Source of the DNA: Streptomyces blattellae
GTDB lineage: Bacteria; Actinomycetota; Actinomycetes; Streptomycetales; Streptomycetaceae
Assembly: GCF_009709555.1 (NCBI RefSeq)
Contig: NZ_WJBG01000127.1
Span: forward strand, 124,001-188,000
Direction: 5' to 3'
Length of the DNA: 64,000 nucleotides
The notes beneath the pieces were generated by a model. It searched no databases. It was given only the letters and a program-made list of their open reading frames with translations, and had not been told where the DNA came from. Both the position numbers and the translations under genes were made by a program. Positions 1 to 8,133 of the stretch are shown in pieces; position 1 is the first letter of the stretch; every line of letters starts with the position of its first letter.

Positions 1-509
1 AACAGCACGATCATCGAGTAGAGCAGTTGCTGCAGCTGCTGGAGCGCGAAGGAGACCGGCAGCGAGGCGCGCGGGAAGTGCAGGGCGCGGACCAGGCCGA
101 GGTTGCCGGAGATCGCACGCACGCCCGCCAGGACCGAGCTCTGGGTGAAGCTGAACACGAAGACGCCGGTGACCAGGAACGGGATGTAGACCTCTTGGGG
201 CATGCCCCGGTCGGCCTCAAGGATGACACCGAAGATGAAGAAGTACACGGCCGCGTTCAGCAGCGGGGTGACCACCTGCCAGAGCTGGCCGAGCTTCGCC
301 TGGCTGTACTGGGCGGTCAGCTTCGCCCGGGAGAAGGCGAGGATGAAGTGACGCCGGTCCCAGAGCTGTCGGACGTACTCCACGAGTGAGGGGCGGGCGC
401 CGCTCACCGACAGTCCGTACTTCGCGGCGAGCTGAGCCGCGGTCAGTCGCTCGTCGGGCGAGGGAGCCGCGCTCACCGCGACTCCACCGTTGTGCGTTGT
501 CTCACTCAC
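1..509 (-). CDS. ABC-2 type polysaccharide/teichoic acid export permease (3' end beyond window)
   Basis: About 169 N-terminal residues are visible; the reading frame stays open to the window edge, so the C-terminus is missing. A cytoplasmic N-terminus is followed by a conserved block of the TagG/Wzm type (LWDRRHFI, then YSQAKLGQLWQVVTPLLNA) and hydrophobic segments from about residue 85 on. Family members are the membrane half of exporters that move lipid-linked wall polymers across the membrane. The GTG start at 509 gives a protein beginning MSETTHNG. It is the last visible gene of the minus-strand glycopolymer operon; a partner ATPase would be expected just beyond position 1. The substrate is inferred from neighbours only. 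Confidence 0.85.
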   Translation of the reverse strand, partial: MSETTHNGGVAVSAAPSPDERLTAAQLAAKYGLSVSGARPSLVEYVRQLWDRRHFILAFSRAKLTAQYSQAKLGQLWQVVTPLLNAAVYFFIFGVILEADRGMPQEVYIPFLVTGVFVFSFTQSSVLAGVRAISGNLGLVRALHFPRASLPVSFALQQLQQLLYSMIVL

Positions 510-605
510 CAAAAGAAACTTTCGTCTTCGAGGTGCGCATATGTGCGGGCAGGCCATGAGCCGACGGCCGTGGGTGACGGCCGGTTGCTCGCAAGACCGA
601 GCTTG

Positions 606-1490
606 TCAGATGACGGGGGGCCGGCCCAGTCGAGTCAGCCGCCACACCGTACGCCACTTGATGGGCCTGCGGGGCCCGCAGTCGGTCATCCAGCCTTCCC
701 GGAATCCGCCGAACCACGCCCTGAGCGCGGGCCGCGAGGGGCTGCGCAGCAGGGTGAGCAGCATCCAGACGCCGAGGTAGACGGGGACCAGGGGCGCGGG
801 GAGGTTGCGGCGGGCGAGCCATACGCGGTTGCGGGCGACCATGCGGTGGTAGACCGCGTGCCGCGAGGGCGCGGTCGTGGGGTGGTGCAGCACCATGTCG
901 GACCGGTAGTCGATCATCCAGCCCGCGTCGAGGGCCCGCCATGCCAGGTCGGTTTCCTCGTGTGCGTAGAAGAATTCGTCCGGGAGCCCGCCGACTTCGG
1001 CGAGAACCTGGGTCCTTATGGCGTTGGCGCCGCCGAGGAACGTGGTGACCCGGGAGGAGCGCAGCGGATCGGAGGCGCGCAGCCTGGGCACATGGCGGCG
1101 CTGGGTCTCGCCGGTGTCCGGGTCGGCGATGCGGAAGCTGACGATGCCGAGCTTCGGGTCGGCCGCGAAGGCCTGGCGGCACAGCTCGGCGGTGTCGTGC
1201 TGGGCGAGCTGGCCGTCGTCGTCGAGGAAGAGCAGTATGTCGACATCCCGGCCGCTGGGTCCGAAGGCCTCGATGCCCACGTTGCGGCCGCCGGGGATGC
1301 CCAGGTTCTCGGGCAGCTCGATCGTGCGGATCCCGTCGGGGACGTCGGGGACGGGCGAGCCGTTGCCGACGACGACCGCCTCGACCGGGTCGCCGTCCTG
1401 CTTGGCGACCGAGTCGAGCAGGGCCCTGAGCTCCTCGGGGCGGTTGCCCATGGTGATGATGACCGCCCCGACCTTCATCCCGGCGCTCAT
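606..1490 (-). CDS. Family 2 glycosyltransferase
   Basis: 294 aa. A GT-A fold is indicated by the N-terminal VGAVIITMGNRPEEL strand-loop, the NLGIPGGRNVG motif typical of rhamnosyl/galactofuranosyl-like GT2 enzymes, and the metal-binding acidic triplet in LFLDDDGQL at about residue 85. A later ETDLAWR segment fits the catalytic-base region, and the C-terminus is amphipathic. It should transfer a sugar from a nucleotide donor to a lipid-linked or polymer acceptor at the inner membrane face. The ATG at 1490 forms an ATGA overlap with the stop of the preceding phosphotransferase gene, indicating translational coupling. A second ATG four codons in is possible. Donor sugar and acceptor are unknown. 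Confidence 0.88.
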   Translation of the reverse strand: MSAGMKVGAVIITMGNRPEELRALLDSVAKQDGDPVEAVVVGNGSPVPDVPDGIRTIELPENLGIPGGRNVGIEAFGPSGRDVDILLFLDDDGQLAQHDTAELCRQAFAADPKLGIVSFRIADPDTGETQRRHVPRLRASDPLRSSRVTTFLGGANAIRTQVLAEVGGLPDEFFYAHEETDLAWRALDAGWMIDYRSDMVLHHPTTAPSRHAVYHRMVARNRVWLARRNLPAPLVPVYLGVWMLLTLLRSPSRPALRAWFGGFREGWMTDCGPRRPIKWRTVWRLTRLGRPPVI

Positions 1491-2266
1491 CGCAGCCTGC
1501 TCGACGCGAGGACGGACACCAGATGCAGCAGGGTCTGCACCAGCGCGATGCCGGCCAGCACCGCGACGCCGAGCCGGGAGAAGAACAGGTCGCCGCGCAT
1601 CGTGTCCAGGACGGCCAGGACCAGGATCAGCAGGGACGCCTCGATGCCGAGCACCAGCCGGTGGAACTTCAGCGCCGCGGCGGCCCTGCGGGCCAGCGCC
1701 ATGCCGGAGGAACGGGGCTCGGACGCCGCCTCCTTGACGGGCGGCAGCCCGCCCTGGTGGCGGGCGACGCCGACGAGGTCGGTCTCGGCCTTGATCAGGA
1801 TCGCGCCGAGGGCGGCCAGGGTGCCGAGGAACGCCCACAGCCAGTCGATCCGCCCGGAGCCCCACAGGTCGGCGGCGCGCAGGCCGAAGCCGACGAGCAC
1901 CGCGGCATCGCACAGATAGGCCCCGACCCGGTCCAGATAGACACCGCCGAGCGAGAACTGCTGCTTCCAGCGCGCCACTTCGCCGTCGACGCAGTCGAGC
2001 AGCAGATAGAGCTGGACCATCAGCACGCCGAGCGCGGCGCCCGCGATCCCCGGCACCAGCAGCGCCGGGGCCGCGAGCACGCCGCAGAGGGTCATCAGGT
2101 ACGTGAGCTGGTTGGGCGTGACCTTGGTGTTCACCAGGGAACGCGTGATCCGCAGGGACACCTCGCGCATGTAGAGGCGTCCCGCCCAGTGCTCACCGCT
2201 GCGCCGGTCCTTGACCCCGGCGGGGTGCACGACCGGGCGGAGTTCAGCTACCGATGGCCTTGACAT
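1487..2266 (-). CDS. CDP-alcohol phosphatidyltransferase family protein (altered active site)
   Basis: 259 aa integral membrane protein with about five or six hydrophobic segments. The CDP-alcohol phosphotransferase signature is readable near residue 90 as DCVDGEVAR, eight residues, G, three residues, D. The fourth aspartate expected four residues later is alanine (LDRVGAY). That residue is normally the catalytic base, so the protein may be inactive, may use another acid (a D lies four residues further on), or may belong to a diverged subfamily. The ATG at 2266 overlaps the end of the dehydrogenase gene by 23 bp. It is one of two such enzymes in the operon, suggesting it transfers a polyol-phosphate unit onto a membrane acceptor. 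Confidence 0.85.
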   Translation of the reverse strand: MSRPSVAELRPVVHPAGVKDRRSGEHWAGRLYMREVSLRITRSLVNTKVTPNQLTYLMTLCGVLAAPALLVPGIAGAALGVLMVQLYLLLDCVDGEVARWKQQFSLGGVYLDRVGAYLCDAAVLVGFGLRAADLWGSGRIDWLWAFLGTLAALGAILIKAETDLVGVARHQGGLPPVKEAASEPRSSGMALARRAAAALKFHRLVLGIEASLLILVLAVLDTMRGDLFFSRLGVAVLAGIALVQTLLHLVSVLASSRLR

Positions 2267-3305
2267 AGTCGGCGTAGGTGTCCTTGATCTGGTCGGGGGT
2301 GAGGTCGAGGTGTTCGAGGATCGTGTAGCGGCCGGGCCGGGTCTGAGGGGCGAACTCCACGACCTCGATGAACTCCTCGGTCGTGAAGCCGATCTCCTCC
2401 GGCAGCACCGGCAGTCCGTGCCGGCGCAGCACCCCGGCCATGTGGACCGCCTCCTCGTGAGCGCCCCGCAGCCACATCGCGAAGGCGGCGCCCAGGCCGC
2501 ACTGCTCGCCGTGGGCGGCGGCGCGGCGCGGGTGGAGCAGGTCGAAGGCGTGGTTGATCTCATGACAGGCGCCGGACGACGGGCGGGAGTCGCCCGACAC
2601 CGACATGGCGATGCCGCTGAGCACCAGTGCCTCGGCGAGCACCTGGAGGAAGTCGTTGTCCCCGATGCCGCCGGGGTGCCTGAGTACGGCCTGGCCGGCC
2701 TGGCGGGCCATGGCCGCGGCGAGGCCGTCGATCTTCTCGCCCTTGACCCGGTTGGCGAGCTCCCAGTCCGCGATCGCCGAGATGTTGGAGATCGCGTCGC
2801 CGATGCCGGCCCGCACGAACCGGGCCGGGGCCTCGCGGATCACGTCCAGGTCGATGACGGCCGCGATCGGGTTCGGCACGCCGTACGAGCCGCGGCCCGC
2901 GTCGTTGTCGAGGGTCGCGACCGGCGAGCACAGGCCGTCGTGCGCGAGGTTCGTCGGTACGGCGACCAGCGGCAGGCCGATCCGCGCCGCGGCGAACTTG
3001 GCACAGTCGATGATCTTGCCGCCGCCCAGCCCGACGACCGCGTCGTAGTGACCGGCCTTGATGGCGGCGGCCAGCCGGATCGCGTCGTCCAGGGTGCCGC
3101 CGCCCACCTCGTACCAGGTGGCGCCGGGCAGCGAGGGTGCGACGCGCTCGCGCAGCGTGGCGCCGGAGCCGCCGCTGACCGCGACGGCGAGCTTCCCGGA
3201 GTGCGAGATGCGCTCGTCGGCGAGCACGCAGCCCAGGTCGTCGAGGGCCCCCGGGCGGATGTCGACGACGACCGGGGAGGGGATGAGCCTGGTCAGTACC
3301 GGCAC
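2244..3305 (-). CDS. sn-Glycerol-1-phosphate dehydrogenase-like (AraM/EgsA) iron-containing alcohol dehydrogenase
   Basis: 353 aa. The nucleotide-binding GLGGGKIID motif is at about residue 90 and the VPTNLAHDGLCSP segment at about 115. Metal-ligand histidines fit HEINHAFD and the HGEQ region (AAHGEQCGLG) of the glycerol dehydrogenase/dehydroquinate-synthase superfamily. AraM/EgsA members reduce dihydroxyacetone phosphate to sn-glycerol-1-phosphate, but some relatives act on other keto-polyols. The GTG at 3305 overlaps the nucleotidyltransferase stop by 13 bp. In this operon the product is most simply a polyol phosphate that the neighbouring cytidylyltransferase-like enzyme activates and the CDP-alcohol transferases use. 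Substrate stereochemistry is inference. Confidence 0.82.
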   Translation of the reverse strand: MPVLTRLIPSPVVVDIRPGALDDLGCVLADERISHSGKLAVAVSGGSGATLRERVAPSLPGATWYEVGGGTLDDAIRLAAAIKAGHYDAVVGLGGGKIIDCAKFAAARIGLPLVAVPTNLAHDGLCSPVATLDNDAGRGSYGVPNPIAAVIDLDVIREAPARFVRAGIGDAISNISAIADWELANRVKGEKIDGLAAAMARQAGQAVLRHPGGIGDNDFLQVLAEALVLSGIAMSVSGDSRPSSGACHEINHAFDLLHPRRAAAHGEQCGLGAAFAMWLRGAHEEAVHMAGVLRRHGLPVLPEEIGFTTEEFIEVVEFAPQTRPGRYTILEHLDLTPDQIKDTYADYVKAIGS

Positions 3306-4045
3306 GCGATCTCCCGTCCCCGGGCGAGATCGTCGTGGTTGTCGATCTCGACCCAGTCGACCTCGCCGATCGGCGCCACGTCGATACGGAAGCCGCGGTT
3401 CACCAGCTCCTGGTAGCCGTGCTCGTAGAACTGCTGCGGGTCGGTCTCCCAGACGGTCTTCAGCGCGTCGGCCAGTTCGGGGGCCGCGTCGCCCTCGATG
3501 AGGGTGACGCCGATGTACTCGCCGGTGGCCTCGGCCGGGTCCATCAGCTTGGTGATCTTCCGGACGCCCTTCTCGGGGTCCACGACGACCTTCATCTCCT
3601 CGTCCGCGAGGGACTTCACGCTGTCGAGGGCAAGGATGATCTTCTTGCCGCCGCCGCGGGCCGCGAGCAGCGTCTTCTCGACGGAGACCGGGTGGACGGT
3701 GTCGCCGTTGGCGAGGATCACGCCGTCCTTGAGGGCGTCCCGGCCGCACCACAGGGAGTAGGCGTTGTTCCACTCCTCGGCCCTGTCGTTGTCGATGAGG
3801 GTGAGCGTGAGGCCGTACTTCGCTTCGAGGGCCGCCTTGCGCTCGTACACGGCTTCCTTGCGGTAGCCGACGATGACCGCGGCCTCGGTCAGGCCGATCT
3901 CGGCGAAGTTGGCGAGGGTGAGGTCCAGCACGGTCGGCTCGCCCTCGATGCCCGCGGGCCCCACCGGCACCAGTGCCTTCGGCAAGGTGTCGGTGTAGGG
4001 GCGCAGGCGCCGTCCGGCGCCTGCCGCCAGCACGAGGCCGATCAT
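3293..4045 (-). CDS. Sugar/polyol-phosphate nucleotidyltransferase (cytidylyltransferase-like)
   Basis: 250 aa. The N-terminal LVLAAGAGRRLRPYT signature with the following LPKALVPV lysine is the classic nucleotidyltransferase fold and binds the NTP. LANGDTVHP at about residue 110 is the metal-binding aspartate region, and EIDNHDDLARG near the C-terminus is typical of the phosphocholine/inositol-phosphate cytidylyltransferase group. It likely makes a CDP-alcohol from CTP and a polyol phosphate. ATG at 4045 overlaps the upstream stop as ATGA. In some organisms this domain is fused to a CDP-alcohol phosphotransferase; here the two are adjacent, coupled genes. The exact substrate cannot be read from sequence. 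Confidence 0.88.
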   Translation of the reverse strand: MIGLVLAAGAGRRLRPYTDTLPKALVPVGPAGIEGEPTVLDLTLANFAEIGLTEAAVIVGYRKEAVYERKAALEAKYGLTLTLIDNDRAEEWNNAYSLWCGRDALKDGVILANGDTVHPVSVEKTLLAARGGGKKIILALDSVKSLADEEMKVVVDPEKGVRKITKLMDPAEATGEYIGVTLIEGDAAPELADALKTVWETDPQQFYEHGYQELVNRGFRIDVAPIGEVDWVEIDNHDDLARGREIACRY

Positions 4046-5820
4046 GCGGGTTCTCCTTCGTCGTGTACGGCGGGGGCCCCGGCGGACACCCAGAAGCGAA
4101 TGCTCTCGACGAGCACCACCAGGGCGACGGCCCCGGCGAGGACCGTGAGCGCGTCCGTGAACTGCGAGGCGGAGAGCACCGCGGCGAGGACGGTGACGAG
4201 CAGCGTCCGTCCTTCGTGCCCCCCGATGGCGCGCACCAGCCAGGCCGGGGGCGCTCCGGCGTTGCCGCGGATGCGGTACACCGTGTCGTAGTGATGGTAG
4301 GCGACGGCCGCCACCAGGGTGAAAGCCGCAGGAAGGGCTCCGTTCACCTCGGCTTTGGCTGCGAGCAGCAGGACGGTGCCGTATTCGGCGGCGCGGAAGA
4401 GGGGCGGGACCAGCCAGTCGAGGGGCCCCTTGAGGGGTCGGGAGACGGCCTCGGCGGACAGCAGGACGTAGGCGCCGGCGCACACGACGACCGACCAGCC
4501 GGGGCCGTCGATCCAGGCCGCGAGCGGCGGCAGCGCGGCACCGGCGACGGCCCACAGGAGCACCGGGATGGGGAGCCTGCTGGGCAGCACGCGGGCGATG
4601 CCCTGTGCGAGCGGTCCGGAGTCGGCGAGGTCCGCCAGCGCCTGGGCCGCCCGGTCCGTCCGCCGTGCCGTGCGCGTCACCGACCGCAGCACACGCCCCG
4701 CTGTCGTGTACGTCGCCGCGAACGCGCACCCGACGAGCAGCGCGTAGAAGGTGATGCGCGGCGTCGTGACCGCCGTGAGGACCGCGATCATCGCCCAGCG
4801 CTCGCCGATCGGCAGGACGATCATGCGCCGCACCCAGACCGTCCAGCCGACGCTGTCGAGCCTGCCCGACAGGGCAGCCGTGGGGCTGGTGTTGGCGATG
4901 GCGTCGTGGTTGGCCTCGTTGAAGGAGAAGTCGACTATGTGCCGACAGGTCTGCAGGATCATCGCGCCCAGCGCCAGCGCCCATACGTCGTCGTCGGCGC
5001 GGGCCGCACCGAGGGCGAGGCCGGCGTAGTAGGCGTACTCCTTGGCCCGGTCGAAGGTGGCGTCGAGCCAGGCGCCGAGCGTGGAGTACTGCAGGGAGTA
5101 GCGGGCGAGCTGCCCGTCGGTGCAGTCCAGGACGAAGGAGAACAGGAGCAGCAGGCCGGCGGCTATGAACCCGCCCCGGGTGCCGGTGGCCGCGCAGCCC
5201 GCCGCGATCAGCGCGGTCAGCAGGGAGGCGGTGGTGACCTGGTTCGGGGTGAGGCCGCGGCGGGCGCACCAGCGGGCCAGATAGCGCGAGTACGGGCTGA
5301 TGCAGAAGGTGGTGAAGAAACCGTCGCGTGACTTCACGGCCGACTTCAGGCGTACGGCCTCGTCGTCGACGGCGGCGACGGCCTGCCGCGCCTCGTTGCG
5401 GGCCTGCGGGTCGGGCGGGACGGCGGCGACGAGACTGCCGAGCTCCGGGTGGTGCACATCGGCGTCGAGGGCGGTGGTGATGCGGTCGGCGAGGCTGTCC
5501 ACCAGCAGCGTGCCGCCGGAGGAATTCTCGCGGGCCATCGCCCGGGTCAGGGCCTGACGGGCGCCGGGCTGGGCGGTCACGGCACCCGGGATCGCGGCGA
5601 GCGGGAAGCGCGGGTCGGTGAGGCCGAGGCGCAGGGCGTGCAGATGGCCGACGAAGCGGGTGTCGACGACGGCGACCCGCTGGTCACCGGGGACGGCGGC
5701 GAGGAGCCTCTCCGCGTCGGCGGCGTCGGACGCTGTCCGCACATCGAAGCCGAGCGACCGCAGATCGTGCTCGATCGACGATCCGGGGACCGGCTGACCG
5801 GCGAGGATGGCGGTCGACAA
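4042..5820 (-). CDS. Large CDP-alcohol phosphatidyltransferase with extra N- and C-terminal domains
   Basis: 592 aa, much longer than the roughly 200-residue family core. Residues 1-170 form a soluble Rossmann-like domain (VAVVDTRFVGH, a segment with two AAIPG-like turns) without a recognisable nucleotidyltransferase signature. The CDP-alcohol core follows: DCTDGQLAR, eight residues, G, three, D, three, D is complete at about residues 245-270, so this paralogue should be catalytic. Residues 380-590 are a further hydrophobic region resembling the DUF5941 type (from memory). TTG at 5820 has a GGGAG ribosome site 9 nt upstream. It is the first gene of the minus-strand operon and probably transfers a polyol phosphate from its CDP form to a membrane lipid or sugar. 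Confidence 0.85.
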   Translation of the reverse strand: MSTAILAGQPVPGSSIEHDLRSLGFDVRTASDAADAERLLAAVPGDQRVAVVDTRFVGHLHALRLGLTDPRFPLAAIPGAVTAQPGARQALTRAMARENSSGGTLLVDSLADRITTALDADVHHPELGSLVAAVPPDPQARNEARQAVAAVDDEAVRLKSAVKSRDGFFTTFCISPYSRYLARWCARRGLTPNQVTTASLLTALIAAGCAATGTRGGFIAAGLLLLFSFVLDCTDGQLARYSLQYSTLGAWLDATFDRAKEYAYYAGLALGAARADDDVWALALGAMILQTCRHIVDFSFNEANHDAIANTSPTAALSGRLDSVGWTVWVRRMIVLPIGERWAMIAVLTAVTTPRITFYALLVGCAFAATYTTAGRVLRSVTRTARRTDRAAQALADLADSGPLAQGIARVLPSRLPIPVLLWAVAGAALPPLAAWIDGPGWSVVVCAGAYVLLSAEAVSRPLKGPLDWLVPPLFRAAEYGTVLLLAAKAEVNGALPAAFTLVAAVAYHHYDTVYRIRGNAGAPPAWLVRAIGGHEGRTLLVTVLAAVLSASQFTDALTVLAGAVALVVLVESIRFWVSAGAPAVHDEGEPA

Positions 5821-6227
5821 CCGAACTCACTCCCTGAGAGCGCCGACGCTGCGCGCCGGTCATGTGCATGGTGGGGGTCGCCCCTTGGCTGCACCAGGCG
5901 GCGGCATGTCGGCAGAGGCTATCGGATGATGGGAAGTTCGTGTTCACCGGCCGTTCATGGTCCGGTCGACACGATCTGCCCCCGCCTTTGCTGTGATCAT
6001 CATCGGGGATCGCATGCCCGGCACACAAAATCGCGGTCCCGGAACGGATGTTCGCGGCATGGGGAAGCGTCGGGCCGCAGCTGCCTCGGCCGATCGCCAG
6101 CGACCTGACCTGCACTTCGTTTCCGCAGGTCAGAGCACATGACAACGGTGTTCAGTGCCGCGTTGCCTCATACCCCCCACCCGTAGTTCACTGGTGATCC
6201 CGGACGGAACACAGGAAGGCTGCTGTC
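5821..6227 (+). promoter_or_regulatory. Divergent intergenic region with inverted repeat before the CDF exporter
   Basis: About 400 bp between the wall-polymer operon and the CDF gene hold no convincing gene; short frames on both strands lack ribosome sites and coding character. An exact 9-bp inverted repeat, CTGACCTGC, 11 nt, GCAGGTCAG, lies at 6105-6133, about 95 bp before the exporter start. Its position and symmetry suit a dimeric repressor or activator site, possibly metal-responsive, but the binding protein is unknown. Promoters for both directions must lie here. Confidence 0.5.
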
Positions 6228-7166
6228 ATGGGGGCTGGGCACGATCACGGGCATGCGCACGGCGCATCCGCCGGCGGTACGGCGACCGCCGCGTACCGCG
6301 GCAGACTGCGCGTTGCGCTGTCGATCACGCTCGGCGTCATGCTGGTGGAGATCGTCGGCGGCATCGTCGCCGATTCGCTCGCCCTCGTCGCCGACGCGGC
6401 GCACATGGCGACCGACGCGCTGGGCCTCGGCATGGCCCTCCTCGCGATCCATTTCGCGGGCCGCCCGGCAACCGGGAACCGCACCTTCGGCTACGCCCGT
6501 GCCGAGATCCTCGCGGCCCTCGCCAACTGCCTGCTGCTGCTCGGGGTCGGCGGCTATGTGCTGTTCGAGGCGGTCCAGCGGTTCTTCACGCCGGCCGGCA
6601 CCGAGGGCGGCCTGATGATCGTGTTCGGCCTGATCGGTCTGGTCGCGAATCTGGTGTCGCTGACGCTGCTGATGCGCGGCCAGCAGGAGAGCCTGAACGT
6701 GCGCGGCGCGTTCCTGGAGGTGGCCGCGGACGCGCTGGGCTCGGTCGCGGTACTGATCTCCGCGGCCGTGATCCTCACCACGGGCTGGCAGGCCGCCGAC
6801 CCGATCGCCTCGCTGGTCATCGGCCTGATGATCGTGCCCCGGACCTTGAAGCTGCTGCGCGAGACCCTCGACGTCCTGCTGGAGTCGGCCCCCAAGGACG
6901 TCGACATGGCGGAGGTGCGGGCGCACATACTCGCCCTCGACGGCGTCGAGGACGTCCACGACCTGCACGCCTGGACGATCACCTCCGGCATGCCCGTCCT
7001 GTCCGTGCACGTCGTGGTGCGCTCCGACGTGCTGAGCGCGATCGGCCACGAGAAGATGCTGCACGAGCTCCAGGGCTGCCTCGGGGACCACTTCGCCGTC
7101 GAGCACTGCACCTTCCAGCTGGAGCCCGGCGGACACGCGGAGCACGAGGCACGGCTCTGCCACTGA
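6228..7166 (+). CDS. Cation diffusion facilitator metal exporter (CzcD/ZitB-like)
   Basis: 312 aa. A histidine-rich N-terminus (HDHGHAHG) precedes six membrane helices and a C-terminal ferredoxin-like cytosolic domain (from about residue 215, including VHDLHAWTI). The TM2 metal site is HMATD. The equivalent TM5 site reads EVAAD, with Glu in the position that is His in E. coli ZitB; this may alter metal preference. CDF proteins exchange cytosolic Zn, Cd, Co or similar divalent metals for protons. The ATG at 6228 has a GGAAGG ribosome site about 8 nt upstream. It appears monocistronic. An inverted repeat upstream may be its operator. Confidence 0.93.
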   Translation: MGAGHDHGHAHGASAGGTATAAYRGRLRVALSITLGVMLVEIVGGIVADSLALVADAAHMATDALGLGMALLAIHFAGRPATGNRTFGYARAEILAALANCLLLLGVGGYVLFEAVQRFFTPAGTEGGLMIVFGLIGLVANLVSLTLLMRGQQESLNVRGAFLEVAADALGSVAVLISAAVILTTGWQAADPIASLVIGLMIVPRTLKLLRETLDVLLESAPKDVDMAEVRAHILALDGVEDVHDLHAWTITSGMPVLSVHVVVRSDVLSAIGHEKMLHELQGCLGDHFAVEHCTFQLEPGGHAEHEARLCH

Positions 7167-7177
7167 AACCGGCGTGC

Positions 7178-7320
7178 GTGAAGGACACCGGGAAGCGGGA
7201 AGCGGACCGGCACCCGGCACGCGTGAAGGACGCCGGTACCCGGCACTCATGAAGCACATCGGTGACCGGCACGGACACAGCGCGTCCGTCACCGGCGCAC
7301 ATGGAGCGCATCGGTCCGGC
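7178..7320 (+). repeat. Degenerate direct repeats in the CDF-idi intergenic region
   Basis: The 367-bp gap between the exporter and idi (7167-7533) contains four imperfect copies of a motif like RTGRAGSRCRYCGG, starting at 7178, 7223, 7249 and 7301; the second to fourth are spaced 26 and 52 bp, two multiples of 26. Each copy is followed by a CCGGCAC/CCGGCGC tail. The rest of the gap shows no gene that I can support. The role is unknown: tandem binding sites, a repeat relic, or part of the idi leader. Confidence 0.45.
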
Positions 7321-7533
7321 GCGCGGTTGCGTCCTCCCTCTCACAGCCCCTCCCCGGACGGTTCTCCGCTCGGGACACCGGGCACGATCAACAACCGGGT
7401 CCCTCTCCCGGACTCCGGCAGGTGACGGCCGCGGCCCGCGCCCGGCGCGGACATGCGGGCGTACTCCGAAGTGCCGGGAGTGCCGGATTCGTACGGCAGA
7501 CTTGGGGCGCGAAAACCGATGCGAAGGATGGGT

Positions 7534-8127
7534 ATGCCGATCACACCTGCCACCGCGACGCACAGCTCGTCGAACGGCACCGCGGACGCGATTTTGCTGG
7601 AACTGGTCGACGAGAACGGTGTGACGATCGGCACCGCGGAGAAGCTCGCCGCCCATCAGCCGCCGGGGCAGCTGCACCGCGCCTTCTCCGTGTTCCTGTT
7701 CGACGACCACGGCCGGCTGCTGCTCCAGCAGCGGGCGCTGGGCAAGTACCACTCCCCCGGCGTGTGGTCCAACACCTGCTGCGGCCACCCCTACCCGGGC
7801 GAGGCCCCCTTCGCGGCGGCGGCCCGGCGGACGTACGAGGAACTGGGCGCCTCCCCCTCGCTGCTCGCCGAGGCGGGCACGGTCCGCTACAACCACCCGG
7901 ACCCGGCGTCGGGCCTGGTGGAGCAGGAGTACAACCACCTCTTCGTCGGCCTGGTGCAGGCGCCGCTGCGGCCCGATCCGGAGGAGGTCGGCGCGACGGC
8001 CTTCGTGACGCCCGCCGAGCTGGCGGAGCGGCACGTGAAGGACGTCTTCTCCTCCTGGTTCATGACCGTGCTGGACGCGGCCCGTCCCGCGGTCAGGGAG
8101 CTGACGGGCTCGTCGGCCGGCTGGTGA
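7534..8127 (+). CDS. idi: Isopentenyl-diphosphate delta-isomerase, type 1
   Basis: 197 aa, the usual size. It interconverts IPP and DMAPP for isoprenoid synthesis in the cytosol. The catalytic Cys lies in NTCCGHPYPGE at about residue 80; the Nudix-like helix with AARRTYEELG follows; the EYNHLFVG segment supplies the catalytic Glu. These are all conserved in type 1 IDI. I chose the ATG at 7534 (MPITPAT) because GAAGG lies 6-7 nt upstream; earlier in-frame ATGs at 7519 and 7528 are weaker. The gene ends 6 bp from the converging anti-sigma-type gene. Confidence 0.95.
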   Translation: MPITPATATHSSSNGTADAILLELVDENGVTIGTAEKLAAHQPPGQLHRAFSVFLFDDHGRLLLQQRALGKYHSPGVWSNTCCGHPYPGEAPFAAAARRTYEELGASPSLLAEAGTVRYNHPDPASGLVEQEYNHLFVGLVQAPLRPDPEEVGATAFVTPAELAERHVKDVFSSWFMTVLDAARPAVRELTGSSAGW

Positions 8128-8133
8128 GCGGAA

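Noticed and set aside
5684-6145. Open frames in the divergent region upstream of the CDF gene
   Set aside because: No ribosome sites, no hydrophobic or domain pattern, and overlap with the start of the real phosphotransferase gene.
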